Positions 34,887 through 43,802 of a stretch of 64,000 nucleotides of DNA are shown piece after piece; within the stretch, counting starts at the first letter, position 1; each line of letters starts with the position of its first letter. Under the pieces are notes generated by a model. It was not told the DNA's origin. It saw only the letters and a list, made by a program, of their open reading frames with translations, and did no database searches. Position numbers and translations under genes: made by a program. The DNA lies in the NCBI GenBank assembly GCA_020161135.1, contig JAIUOB010000002.1, positions 248,001-312,000 of the forward strand, given 5' to 3'. The stretch comes from Gemmatimonadota bacterium. Lineage in GTDB: Bacteria; Gemmatimonadota; Gemmatimonadetes; Gemmatimonadales; Gemmatimonadaceae.

Positions 34887-35833
34887 AGCCACCCCAGCGC
34901 GCGGGACTCGTCCACCGGTTCGGTGAAGGAGCACGAACCGATGCTCACGAGCCCGCGTTCGCGCGTCTCCGCGAGCGCCTGCCGCGAGAAGGTCGCGACA
35001 CCGCCGGCGTGCTCCCACGTCACCTGCTCGTCCGCAAAGCGAATGGCGGCCGGGTCGCCGGTCTCGAGCAATGCCAACGCCTCCGCATCGCTGCCGCCCT
35101 GCGCGATGTGCGTGGCGGCGAGCAGCACGGGGAGGAAGCCGAACATGCGCCCGGTGGGCGCGTCGTCCTGATAGGTGAGGCGATAGACGCCCGGCAGCGG
35201 ATGGTGCAGCCCGGCGGTGGCCTTGGCCGGCAGCGCGCGGTCGCTGCAGGCGCGCAGGAACCGCACGACCTGCGCCGCCGCCGGAAACGCCGTGGCGACG
35301 ATGCCGCCGGTGCGCAGCTTCGCGCGGCGCCCTGTGGCCGCGATCGCGTCGAGCATGGGCTCGAGCTGGTCGTCGACCGCGACCTCGATGTAGGTCGCCA
35401 GGTCGTGCGGCGTGGCGGCGTCGATGCGGGCGATGTCGTCGAGCGAGGCGGCCTTCACCTCGTAGCTGTCGACCAGCGCGCCGCACTCCTCGAAGCAGAC
35501 GCGATGACGCTCGTTGAAGGCGGCGATCTGCGCGAGATCGGCCTGCACGTCGCCGCTGCCCGTGGCCGCGAGCCGCCACGGGATGGCGCCCGCATCACGC
35601 GGCAGCAGCGGATCGGCCTGCACCGAGAACAGCTCGAGCGCCGACGCCGGGCAGATGAACCGGCCCAGCATCCAGCCGGCGCCGCCGGCGCGATAGTGCG
35701 CGAAGTTGCGCACGACCACCGGCATGGACAGCTCGGCCGGCGGATACAACCCGGCGTAGTCGATGAGCGCCTCGAACAGCAGGCGCGAGGCGCGCTCGGT
35801 GAGGAGGAACGCGGAGGCGCGGAGAGGGGACAA
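34883..35833 (-). CDS. Conserved uncharacterised protein coupled to fumarylacetoacetase
   Basis: A 316-residue soluble protein. I recall this as a widespread uncharacterised family, recognised by DYAGLYPPAEL near the N-terminus, KLRTGGIVATAFPAAAQVV in the middle and KATAGLHHPL followed by GFLPVLLAA. The alternation of strands and helices and the K-x-R-T-G-G and K-A-T-A-G segments suggest a TIM-barrel-like fold with phosphate- or carboxylate-binding loops; this is inference. The only start fitting the N-terminus is TTG, with AAGGA upstream. A GC-rich repeat copy lies within its first codons. It sits between nadC and fahA and is coupled to fahA, so a link to aromatic or quinolinate chemistry is plausible. 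No catalytic role is known to me. Confidence 0.7.
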   Translation of the reverse strand: MSPLRASAFLLTERASRLLFEALIDYAGLYPPAELSMPVVVRNFAHYRAGGAGWMLGRFICPASALELFSVQADPLLPRDAGAIPWRLAATGSGDVQADLAQIAAFNERHRVCFEECGALVDSYEVKAASLDDIARIDAATPHDLATYIEVAVDDQLEPMLDAIAATGRRAKLRTGGIVATAFPAAAQVVRFLRACSDRALPAKATAGLHHPLPGVYRLTYQDDAPTGRMFGFLPVLLAATHIAQGGSDAEALALLETGDPAAIRFADEQVTWEHAGGVATFSRQALAETRERGLVSIGSCSFTEPVDESRALGWL

Positions 35834-35860
35834 CGTCGATGTCCTTGCGGAGGCGCGGAG
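35811..35860. repeat. Direct repeat GCGGAGGCGCGGAG, two copies
   Basis: The identical 14-mer GCGGAGGCGCGGAG occurs at 35811-35824 and 35847-35860. One copy overlaps the 5' codons of the uncharacterised gene and the other lies just upstream. A closely similar sequence is at 49802-49825. The pattern resembles small intergenic repeats that recur across genomes of environmental bacteria. Confidence 0.55.
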
Positions 35861-35896
35861 GGTGAGAAAGGCGTCGATCGTCGCGCGGAGCGGCGT

Positions 35897-36904
35897 TCAG
35901 AGGCCGTCGAAGTCGAGGCCGAGGTCGAGGGCGGGCGCCGAGTGGGTGAGTGCACCGATGGAGATGCGATCGACACCGGCTTCGGCGATGCGGCGCACCG
36001 TCTCGAGGCGCACGCCGCCCGACGCCTCGGTGAGGGCCCGGCCGCGGCAGCGCGACACCGCGTCGGCGAGTTGCTCGGGCGTCATGTTGTCGAGCAGGAT
36101 CGCGTCGGCGCCGGCGGCAAGCGCGGCATCGACCTGCGCGAGCGTGTCGCATTCCACCTGGATCATCGTGCCCGGCATCGCGAGACCGCGGGCGCGGGAC
36201 ACCGCCATGGCGATGTCACCGTTCACGGCGGCGAGGTGGTTGTCCTTGATGAGGACCCCGCTGCGCAGGTCGAGGCGGTGATTGGTGCCACCGCCCGCGC
36301 GCACCGCGTACTTCTGCAGTGCGCGCCAACCCGGGAGCGTCTTGCGCGTGTCCACGATCACGGCGTCGGTGCCGCGCACGAGGTCGACGAAGCGTGCCGT
36401 GAGCGTCGCCACACCAGAGAGGTGCTGCAGGTAGTTGAGCGCGGTGCGCTCGGCCGACAGCATGCCGCGTGCGTGGCCGGTGAGCGCCAGCACCGTGGCA
36501 CCGGCCGTGACACGCATGCCGTCCTCGGCCTCGATGCGAATCGTGACGGCGGGATCGAGCTGCCGGAACGCCTCCACCGCCAGCGCCACGCCCGCCACGA
36601 TACCGTCGTGGCGCGCGACGACCGCGCTGCGCACGTGTCGTCCGCTCACCACCGTGGCCAGCGTCGAGATGTCGTTGAACGCCTCGTCCTCGAGCAGCGC
36701 CTGCCGGACGTGGGCCGCCGTGGCGTCCGCATCGAGCGGAAAGCCCAGCGCCTGCGCCGACGGCAGGCGCACCGCCTTGGTGTCGAGTGGGGTGATGGTG
36801 CGCGGCACACCCGGGGTGGGCATGCCGCCGTGTGGAGTGGCCGCTCCCGTCGTCGGGGCGCCGTGGGGCGGCGTGGGGCGGAGCGGCGGGTGATAGGACG
36901 TCAT
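35897..36904 (-). CDS. nadC: Nicotinate-nucleotide pyrophosphorylase (quinolinate phosphoribosyltransferase)
   Basis: A 335-residue enzyme making nicotinate mononucleotide from quinolinate and PRPP. Landmarks: LLEDEAFNDISTLATV at the N-terminal domain, SAERTALNYLQHLSGVAT, VDTRKTLPGWRALQKYAVRAGG with Arg/Lys of the quinolinate site, HRLDLRSGVLIKDNHLAAV and ASGGVRLETVRRIAEAGVD. An extra N-terminal tail of about 40 residues rich in Pro and Gly is unusual but follows directly from the ATG that overlaps the nadA stop (ATGA), so it is probably translated. Third gene of nadB-nadA-nadC. Confidence 0.96.
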   Translation of the reverse strand: MTSYHPPLRPTPPHGAPTTGAATPHGGMPTPGVPRTITPLDTKAVRLPSAQALGFPLDADATAAHVRQALLEDEAFNDISTLATVVSGRHVRSAVVARHDGIVAGVALAVEAFRQLDPAVTIRIEAEDGMRVTAGATVLALTGHARGMLSAERTALNYLQHLSGVATLTARFVDLVRGTDAVIVDTRKTLPGWRALQKYAVRAGGGTNHRLDLRSGVLIKDNHLAAVNGDIAMAVSRARGLAMPGTMIQVECDTLAQVDAALAAGADAILLDNMTPEQLADAVSRCRGRALTEASGGVRLETVRRIAEAGVDRISIGALTHSAPALDLGLDFDGL

Positions 36905-37911
36905 TCGCCAGGGTCCTCCGGTCCGAAGGGGCTGGTGCCGGGCGTGCCGCCCACGGCCACCATGCGCTCGATGGCCGTGCGGGCGCGCGCCGCCACGTCG
37001 GCGGGCACGGTGATGCGATGCTGCCGGAACTTCAGGGCGTCGCGCACCTTCTCGAGCGTCGTGACCTTCATGAACGAGCACGACGCACGATCATTGGCGG
37101 CGATGAACTGCTTGCCGGGATGCGCACGACGCAGCCGGTGCAGGATGCCGATCTCGGTGGCGACGATGAACGTGTCGTGATCGCTCTGCGCGGGACGCTT
37201 GATCATCCCCTCGGTGGAGAGGATGTGCACGTTCGCGGCATCGACCGCACCGGCCCCGATCGCCTCCACCACGGGCGTCGCGCAGCCGCACTCGGGATGG
37301 ATGAGGAACTCGGCGCCCGGATACGCGGCGCGCGTGCGCGCGATGTGCTCGGGGTCGATGCCCGCGTGCACATGGCACTCCCCCATCCACACATGGATGT
37401 TCTGGCGTCCGGTCACGCGACGCACGTGCGCGCCGAGGAACATGTCGGGGAGAAAGAGGATGTCCTGCTCGGGCGGAATCGCGTGGATGACCTCGACCGC
37501 GTTGCCGCTCGTGCAGCACCAGTCGCTCTCCGCCTTCACCTCGGCCGTCGTGTTCACGTACGCCACCACGACCGCGCCCGGATGCTGGGCCTTCCACGCG
37601 CGGAGCTGCTCGGCGTCGATGGTGCCGGCCAGCGAGCAGCCTGCCGCGAGGTCCGGCAGCAGCACCGTCTTGTCGGGCGACAGGATGGCCGCCGTCTCCG
37701 CCATGAAGTGCACGCCGCAGAAGACGATCACCTCGGCGTCGGTCGCTGCCGCCTCGCGCGAGAGCCCCAGCGAGTCGCCGACATAGTCGGCCACGTCCTG
37801 CACTTCGGGGCGCTCGTAGTTGTGCGCGAGGATGACCGCGTTGTTGGCGGCGGCGAGGGCGCGGATTTCCTCCGCGAGGGCCACGTCGTAATGGGCTTCC
37901 AGAACGGTCAT
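36901..37911 (-). CDS. nadA: Quinolinate synthase
   Basis: A 336-residue 4Fe-4S enzyme that condenses iminoaspartate with dihydroxyacetone phosphate to quinolinate. Conserved pieces: LAHNYERPEVQDVADYVGDS, VIVFCGVHFMAETA (first cluster Cys), VNTTAEVKAESDWCCTSGNA (second), EFLIHPECGC (third) and STEGMIKRP. It begins 4 bases after the nadB stop and its own stop overlaps nadC by ATGA, so the three are one unit. Cytosolic, sensitive to oxygen. Confidence 0.97.
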   Translation of the reverse strand: MTVLEAHYDVALAEEIRALAAANNAVILAHNYERPEVQDVADYVGDSLGLSREAAATDAEVIVFCGVHFMAETAAILSPDKTVLLPDLAAGCSLAGTIDAEQLRAWKAQHPGAVVVAYVNTTAEVKAESDWCCTSGNAVEVIHAIPPEQDILFLPDMFLGAHVRRVTGRQNIHVWMGECHVHAGIDPEHIARTRAAYPGAEFLIHPECGCATPVVEAIGAGAVDAANVHILSTEGMIKRPAQSDHDTFIVATEIGILHRLRRAHPGKQFIAANDRASCSFMKVTTLEKVRDALKFRQHRITVPADVAARARTAIERMVAVGGTPGTSPFGPEDPGE

Positions 37912-37915
37912 CGAG

Positions 37916-39439
37916 TCACCACGTGATGAGCTTGCCCTGCCACTTGCGGCGGGTCTTGGGAAAATCGCTGCGGAAGTGCCCTCCCCGCGACTCCTTGCGC
38001 AGCAGCGCCGCTTCGGCCACGAGGGTCGCCGTGGTGAGCAGGTTGCGCTCCTCCGTGGCGCCCGGCGCGAGCCGCGAGCCGAGGTGGTGCAGTGCCGCGA
38101 TGCAGCGTCGCAGGCCGCTGGCCGTGCGGGCGATGGCGGCGTGGTCCCACATGAGCTGCCGGATCTCATCGGCGGCCACCTGGGCGGCGCCCCGGTCGTC
38201 GAGCGCGGGCACGCTCCAGTCCGCAGCCGGTGGCGCGGGCAGGTCGAGCGGGGTGTGCGCGAGGTCGCGCGCCACGCGTTCCGCGAAGACGAGCCCCTCG
38301 AGGAGCGAATTGGAGGCCAGGCGGTTGGCACCGTGCACCCCGGTGCGGGCCACCTCACCCACGGCGTACAGGCGGGGGAGGCTCGACCGCCCCGCGAGGT
38401 CGGTCACGATGCCGCCCATCATGTAGTGCGCCGCCGGGGTGACGGGCATCGGCTCCTGCGACGGATCGATGCCGCGCGCGCGGCACAGTTGATCGATGCC
38501 CGGGAAGCGCTCGGCGAAGCGCGCGCCCATGTGCGTCGCGTCGAGGAAGACCTGCCCGTGCGCCTGCTGCTCGCGGAAGATCTCGCGCGCGACGACATCC
38601 CGTGGGGCCAGTTCGGCCAGCCGGTGGCGACGCGGCATGAAGCGCTGGCCGCGGGCGTTGAGCAGCACCGCCCCTTCGCCGCGCACCGCCTCCGACACGA
38701 GCGCCAGCGGGTTCTCCGGCGTGTCGAGCGCGGTGGGGTGGAACTGGACGAACTCCATGTCCCCCAGCTTGGCGCCCGCCCGGTGGGCAATGGCGAAGCC
38801 GTCGCCGGTGGCCACCTGCGGATTGGTCGTGTACCGGAAGATCTGTCCGCAGCCACCGGTGGCGAGCACCGTCGCGTCGGCCACAATCTCGACCGGCCGG
38901 CCGGCCAGCGAGGCGCGCACGCCGGCGCAGTGCACGCCGTCCTCGTCCTCGACGAGCAGCAGGTCGAGCACGCGGGCCGTTTCCTGCACCGTGACGGCAG
39001 CCGACTCGCGGACCTTGGCCACCAGGGCGCGGGCCACCTCGGCACCCGTCTGGTCGCCGTGGGCGTGCACGATGCGGTGGCGCGAGTGGGCGGCTTCCTT
39101 GCCCAGCTTGAAGTCGCCGTCCGGGTCGAGGTCGAAGCGGGCGCCGGCGGCCTGGAGTTCGCGGACCCGGGCGGGCCCCTCCTGCACCAGAACCTGCACC
39201 GCCTCGGCGTCACACAGCGCAGCCCCGGCGGCGAGCGTGTCGGCCCGGTGCAAGTCCGGGGAGTCACCGGCGCCGAGGGCAGCGGCAATGCCCCCTTGTG
39301 CGTATGCCGTGGCGGAGTCGAAGAGCGTGCGCTTCGTGAGCACCATCACCGGCCCGTGCTCGGAGGCACGCCATGCGGTGTGGAGCCCGGCCACGCCGCT
39401 CCCGATGACAAGGAACCGCGTGCGGATCCGGTCGGTCAT
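37916..39439 (-). CDS. nadB: L-aspartate oxidase
   Basis: A 507-residue FAD enzyme that oxidises L-aspartate to iminoaspartate for NadA. The N-terminal dinucleotide motif FLVIGSGVAGLHTAWRAS binds FAD. The SATAYAQGGIAAALG loop, HSRHRIVHAHGDQTG, EFVQFHPTAL and the PVTPAAHYMMGGI segment with catalytic His/Arg are all typical. The C-terminal helical domain ends FRSDFPKTRRKWQGKLITW. It opens the nad operon, and the divergent TPR-protein gene starts 126 bases away, so that interval should hold both promoters. Quinone, fumarate or oxygen can serve as acceptor. Confidence 0.96.
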   Translation of the reverse strand: MTDRIRTRFLVIGSGVAGLHTAWRASEHGPVMVLTKRTLFDSATAYAQGGIAAALGAGDSPDLHRADTLAAGAALCDAEAVQVLVQEGPARVRELQAAGARFDLDPDGDFKLGKEAAHSRHRIVHAHGDQTGAEVARALVAKVRESAAVTVQETARVLDLLLVEDEDGVHCAGVRASLAGRPVEIVADATVLATGGCGQIFRYTTNPQVATGDGFAIAHRAGAKLGDMEFVQFHPTALDTPENPLALVSEAVRGEGAVLLNARGQRFMPRRHRLAELAPRDVVAREIFREQQAHGQVFLDATHMGARFAERFPGIDQLCRARGIDPSQEPMPVTPAAHYMMGGIVTDLAGRSSLPRLYAVGEVARTGVHGANRLASNSLLEGLVFAERVARDLAHTPLDLPAPPAADWSVPALDDRGAAQVAADEIRQLMWDHAAIARTASGLRRCIAALHHLGSRLAPGATEERNLLTTATLVAEAALLRKESRGGHFRSDFPKTRRKWQGKLITW

Positions 39440-39565
39440 AGTAGTTTCAATCAAAGGACATCGGGTCCCCAACAGAACCCCTGGCCCGTGGGCGTCGACG
39501 TGCGGCTCCTCCGCACTGCCGCACTTCCCGGCCCCACCCCTTCCGTACATCTCAGAGGACGTGTC

Positions 39566-41077
39566 ATGCGCTTGAGGTTCATCGCCGGCGCGGCTGCCGT
39601 TGCCACCCTGGCCGGGCTCGCCGCCCCCGTCGCGGCTCAGCCCGGCGGCGTGTCGACGCCCTGCTCCATCGACCAGAACAATCCCAAGGAGCTGGCCGCG
39701 CAGGTCTTCAAGCTCACGCAGGCGCGCAGCGCGACCGGCGACCAGCGCCGGAAGCTGCTGAGCGAGATCGCGAAGGAGCTCGACACCAAGCCCGAGCGGT
39801 TCGCCAAGAACCCGGCCGGCTACAACTCGGTCCTCACGCAGATGCTGACCATCTGGGGCAACGAGCCCACGATGGTGGTCACGCCCGTGACGCGCGGGCA
39901 GCTGGGCTTCGTGACGAACCCGGCCGAGCCGTACGATGTCATGCAGGAACTCGACAAGGGGTTCAAGGCGATGGCCGCGGCCGCCCCGTCGTGCGCCGAG
40001 GAAATCGAGGGCGGGCGGCAGAACGAGGTGTGGCTGGCCAACGTGCGCGCGGCGCTCGATGCGCAGGGCGCCGGCAAGATGGATTCGGCGGAGTACTACG
40101 CGAAGCGCTCGATGGTCATGACGGGCAAGAATCCGTATCCGCACTATGTGCTGGCCAACGTCGCGAACGCCCGCAACGACCAGAAGGGTGCCGTGCTGCA
40201 CTGGGGCCACGTGGTGCAGTACGCCGGCACCGACACGACGTATCGCGACCTCAAGCACAACAGCCAGTACTACATGGGCATGACGCAGCTCGAGCTGGCG
40301 GCGGCGGCGAGTGGCGCCGATCAGCAGCAGCTGGCCAAGGAGGCGGCGGCGACGCTCAAGACCGTGATGGAGGAGCAGCCGGAGAATCCGGACGCCGCCA
40401 ACATCATGCGCGCCCGTGCCGATGCGCTGACCTTCGCGAAGGACACGGCGGCCATTCCCGGCGTCTATGCGCCACTGCTGGCCGCGCCGGAGAAGCACCC
40501 CGACCTGCTGCTCACCATGGCCGGCGTGATCGCGACGCAGCTCAACCGCAGCGACGACGCGCTCAAGCTGTTCGAGGGCGCGTCGGCGCAGAACGTCGCG
40601 GCGCGTGACGCGCTCCGCAACGTGGCGGCCACGTACTACGGCAAGGACAACTTCACCAAGATGTTCGAGCCGACGCGCAAGCTGGTCGAGATCGACCCGA
40701 ACAACTACGAGGCGTGGATGCTCTTCGCCTACGCGTCGCAGGGCATGGCGCGCGGTGCGAAGGTGGCGGCCGAGAAGAAGGCGTGGACGGACTCGCTGGT
40801 GAAGTACCAGACGTATGCCGACGGACTGCCGGTCAAGGTGGACGTCGCGACGTTCACGCGCGGCAAGGACAACGTGTCGCTGCAGCTCACGCTCGAGCAG
40901 GTCGCGGCGGCGGGCGGCACGCACACCGTCGAAGTCGAGTTCGTCGACGCGAAGGGGGGCGTGATCGCCAAGGCCACCGAAAGCTCGGGCCCCATGAAGG
41001 CCGGCGAGAAGAAGTCGGTGACGCTCAAGGCCACCGGCACCAACATCGCCGGGTTCCGCTACAAAGCACTGAAATAG
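39566..41077 (+). CDS. Secreted TPR-type protein of unknown function
   Basis: A 503-residue protein with a signal peptide (LRFIAGAAAVATLAGLAAPVAAQ). The mature part is largely helical with TPR-like helices near residues 165-200 (YYAKRSMVMTGKNPYPHYVL), 330-380 and 385-400 (PTRKLVEIDPNNYEAWMLFA). The C-terminal 100 residues switch to a beta-rich domain (VEVEFVDAKGGVIAKATESS). A GAGG ribosome-binding site precedes the ATG. The next gene, an outer-membrane protein, starts 2 bases after its stop, so the two are probably co-translated. It is likely a periplasmic or outer-membrane-associated scaffold. No enzyme signature. Confidence 0.75.
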   Translation: MRLRFIAGAAAVATLAGLAAPVAAQPGGVSTPCSIDQNNPKELAAQVFKLTQARSATGDQRRKLLSEIAKELDTKPERFAKNPAGYNSVLTQMLTIWGNEPTMVVTPVTRGQLGFVTNPAEPYDVMQELDKGFKAMAAAAPSCAEEIEGGRQNEVWLANVRAALDAQGAGKMDSAEYYAKRSMVMTGKNPYPHYVLANVANARNDQKGAVLHWGHVVQYAGTDTTYRDLKHNSQYYMGMTQLELAAAASGADQQQLAKEAAATLKTVMEEQPENPDAANIMRARADALTFAKDTAAIPGVYAPLLAAPEKHPDLLLTMAGVIATQLNRSDDALKLFEGASAQNVAARDALRNVAATYYGKDNFTKMFEPTRKLVEIDPNNYEAWMLFAYASQGMARGAKVAAEKKAWTDSLVKYQTYADGLPVKVDVATFTRGKDNVSLQLTLEQVAAAGGTHTVEVEFVDAKGGVIAKATESSGPMKAGEKKSVTLKATGTNIAGFRYKALK

Positions 41078-41079
41078 CG

Positions 41080-42432
41080 ATGCACTGGCAGTCGTACGCG
41101 GGCGTCGTGGCCATCCTGGCTGCGACGCCCGTCGTCGTCCCGGGGCGTGCGCACGCGCAGCCCACCGACAGCACCGCGCGTGTGCAGCTCGGCGCGATGG
41201 CCGTTGCGCTGGGCACGACGAGCGCCCCCGCGGTCGCCGGTCGTCGGCTCACCGAAGGGTATCTGTCGCAACCCAACCTGCTGGGCGCGGCCACGCTGTG
41301 GCAGCGCCCGCGCGTCGCCGTGCGCGCAGTGGGCACGCTCAACGCCGAGGGGTACACGCTGCGGCGGGGCGAGCTCACGGCCGGCAGCTACGGCGAGGGT
41401 TATGTGGACCGGCGGCACCCGCACACGCTCGTGCACGAGGCCATGCTGACGGTGCGCGCGATGCCGTCGCCCGAGGCGGGGTGGCGCGCATCGCTGGCGG
41501 CGGGCAAGGGGTTCGTGCCGTACGGCACCGACGACCCCATGATGCGACCATTCGTGAAGTATCCCGTCAACCACCACCACGCGCAGCTCCTCGAGCGCGT
41601 GCAGGGTGTGGCGGCGCTGCAGGTGGGCACGCGCGCGCGCGGCGCGACGCTCGAGCAGGCCTGGTTCAATGGCGACGAACCCGTGGCGCCCTTCACGGGC
41701 CCGCAGTGGCGCCGCGTGGGCGACTCGCACGCCACCCGCCTCACGCTGCACGGTGCCCGCGCCTTGGAGGCGCAGCTCAGCCACGCGTTCGTGCGCAGCC
41801 CGGGCATCACCCAGGGCGGCGCCTTCGATCATCGCCAACTCAGCGCGAGTGTGCGCTGGCAGCCCTCCGACGCGGCGCACGATCACGCGTCGCCAACGTC
41901 GCGCGATGCGGAGCACGGTGCGGACCACGACGCGAACCGCGATACACGCCCGCGCGACGCGTCACCGCGCCTCACGTACCTGCTGGCCGAGGTCGCGCGC
42001 ACCGACGAAGGCGCCAACGGCGCGCGCGCCTTCCGCTACGAGAGTGCGCTCATCGAGGCGACGGGGGCGTGGCGCCGCTGGCAGCTCGCGGCGCGCGTCG
42101 AGCGCACCGACCGCCCCGAGCCCACACGCCTGCTCGACGTGTTCCGTACCACCACCGGCCACATCGACTTCCAGATCGTCGGCATCACCCGGTGGACGAC
42201 GGGCACGCTGCACCTCGACGCCCCGCCCCGCACCCTGCTGCGCACCGCCGTCGTCCCCTTCGTCGAGGCGACGCGCGCCTCGGCCGTCGCGCGGCAGCGC
42301 CCGGCGGTGTTCGAGCCCGCGGCGTTCTATGGCAGCGCGCGGCAGTGGTCCCTGTCGGCGGGCCTCCGGCTGCACGTGGGACGCATGCGGGCCCGCATGG
42401 GACGCTACGGGGTATTGGACTCGGCACTATGA
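41080..42432 (+). CDS. Predicted outer-membrane protein with His-rich segment
   Basis: A 450-residue protein with a signal peptide (GVVAILAATPVVVPGRAHAQ). The mature region shows repeated amphipathic strands typical of a barrel or surface beta-protein (for example LEAQLSHAFVRSPG and WQLAARVERTD). There are conspicuous His-containing parts: RRHPHTLVHE, YPVNHHHAQLLE and a polar insert with DHASP..EHGADHDANRD near residues 265-290, possibly a metal-binding loop. It follows the TPR protein by 2 bases and precedes an LVIVD lipoprotein. I know no named family for it. Confidence 0.65.
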   Translation: MHWQSYAGVVAILAATPVVVPGRAHAQPTDSTARVQLGAMAVALGTTSAPAVAGRRLTEGYLSQPNLLGAATLWQRPRVAVRAVGTLNAEGYTLRRGELTAGSYGEGYVDRRHPHTLVHEAMLTVRAMPSPEAGWRASLAAGKGFVPYGTDDPMMRPFVKYPVNHHHAQLLERVQGVAALQVGTRARGATLEQAWFNGDEPVAPFTGPQWRRVGDSHATRLTLHGARALEAQLSHAFVRSPGITQGGAFDHRQLSASVRWQPSDAAHDHASPTSRDAEHGADHDANRDTRPRDASPRLTYLLAEVARTDEGANGARAFRYESALIEATGAWRRWQLAARVERTDRPEPTRLLDVFRTTTGHIDFQIVGITRWTTGTLHLDAPPRTLLRTAVVPFVEATRASAVARQRPAVFEPAAFYGSARQWSLSAGLRLHVGRMRARMGRYGVLDSAL

Positions 42433-42490
42433 TGCCGGGCATGCGCGTGCCCTGCGCGCGGCCATGTTGTCGAACCCATTCCTGACCCGT

Positions 42491-43735
42491 ATGCATCGCC
42501 TGCCGACCGTTCGCCGCGTCACCACGACCGCCGCGTTGACGCTGGTACCGGTGTTGGCGCTGCTTGGCGCCTGCAGCGATGGCAACGACCTGCCGTTGGC
42601 GGTCGAGCCGCCCGTCACGACCACTCCGCGCCCGCCTGCGGCGGTGGCCTCGCTGGGGCTGGGGGCGGTCAACGAGCGCTACACGGCCGAACTGTGGGTG
42701 CGTGGTACCACGGCATACACCAGCACCTGGGGGCTGCGTGGCCAGGCCCGCGGCAACGCCGTGAAGATCTGGGACGTCTCGGCCAGCACGCCGCGTCTCG
42801 TCGACAGCGTGATCGTGGAGAACGCCTCGACCACCGGCGACGTGCAGGTGTCCGACGACGGACGGCTGCTGCTGGTCGCCATCGAGTCCAACCCGAATGG
42901 CGGCATCGCTCTCTACGACCTGACCGACGCGCGAAAGCCGCAGCTCATCACGCGCACCACCGGCGGCGAACTGCAGTACGGCGTGCACACCGCCGAGCTG
43001 GCGCGGGTGAACGGCGTGCTCTACGCCTTCTGCGCCATCGATCCGGCCAACGGCGTGCCGGCGCGCCTCGTGGTGCTCGACCTCTCCACCCCTGCCGCGC
43101 CACGCACGGTGTTCTCGCAGGCCATGGGCACGCCCTATGTGCACGACGTGTTCGTGCGCGACGGCTGGCTTTTCGCGGCCGACTGGAACGCCGGGCTCGG
43201 CATCTGGGACATTGGCGCGACCGCTGCCGGCACGGTGGCCGCGCCGCGCAAGGTCGCGCAGGCCACCACCGTGGGCGGGCAGGTGCACAACGTGTGGTGG
43301 CTGCACGACCCCAGCTCGGGAGCCAAGCGATACCTGCTGGTCGGGCAGGAGGGGCCGGGGTCCATCGGGTCGTCGAGCCGCGGCGATGTGCACGTGGTGG
43401 ACGTGAGCGACATGACCGCCCCGCGCGAGGTGGCCGTCTACAACGTGCCCGGCGCCGGCACGCACAATTTCTCCGTCGACGAGGCCGCAGGGTTTGCCTA
43501 CGCCGCCTACTACAACGGCGGGGTCAAGGTGCTCGACGTGCGCGGCGATCTCGGCACCTGCACGGCCGCCCAGATGACCGCCGACCGTCGGTGTGACCTC
43601 CGGCTCATGGGACGTGAGACGGCACTGTTCTCGAGCGGAACCACGTATGTATGGGGCGTGCACTGGTCGACCAGCGGCCTCTTCGCCTCGGACATGCTCA
43701 ACGGCCTCTGGCGGCTGACGCCCGTGACGCGCTAG
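42491..43735 (+). CDS. LVIVD-repeat (beta-propeller) lipoprotein
   Basis: A 414-residue lipoprotein: the signal ends LALLGAC with the lipobox L-G-A-C. The remainder has LVIVD-type propeller blades: VKIWDVSASTPRLVDSVIVE, IALYDLTDARKPQLITRT, LVVLDLSTPAAPRTVF, LGIWDIGATAAGTVAAP, VHVVDVSDMTAPREVAVYNV and VKVLDVRGDL. About six blades suggest a closed propeller, exposed on the outer or inner membrane. The ATG at 42491 gives the more normal signal length; an in-frame ATG at 42464 also exists. Ligand unknown. It lies between the predicted outer-membrane protein and the nucleoside transporter genes on the same strand. Confidence 0.85.
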   Translation: MHRLPTVRRVTTTAALTLVPVLALLGACSDGNDLPLAVEPPVTTTPRPPAAVASLGLGAVNERYTAELWVRGTTAYTSTWGLRGQARGNAVKIWDVSASTPRLVDSVIVENASTTGDVQVSDDGRLLLVAIESNPNGGIALYDLTDARKPQLITRTTGGELQYGVHTAELARVNGVLYAFCAIDPANGVPARLVVLDLSTPAAPRTVFSQAMGTPYVHDVFVRDGWLFAADWNAGLGIWDIGATAAGTVAAPRKVAQATTVGGQVHNVWWLHDPSSGAKRYLLVGQEGPGSIGSSSRGDVHVVDVSDMTAPREVAVYNVPGAGTHNFSVDEAAGFAYAAYYNGGVKVLDVRGDLGTCTAAQMTADRRCDLRLMGRETALFSSGTTYVWGVHWSTSGLFASDMLNGLWRLTPVTR

Positions 43736-43802
43736 CCGCCCTCTCGCGTCGCGGGGTGCGCCCCCTTCCGACCGGTCGCCCCGGCGGCGAACCTTCCGGG
43801 TC

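Noticed and set aside
37976-39565. Large N-terminal extension of the TPR protein reading back through nadB
   Set aside because: It is antisense to nadB. The ATG at 39566 has an RBS and a signal peptide directly after it.
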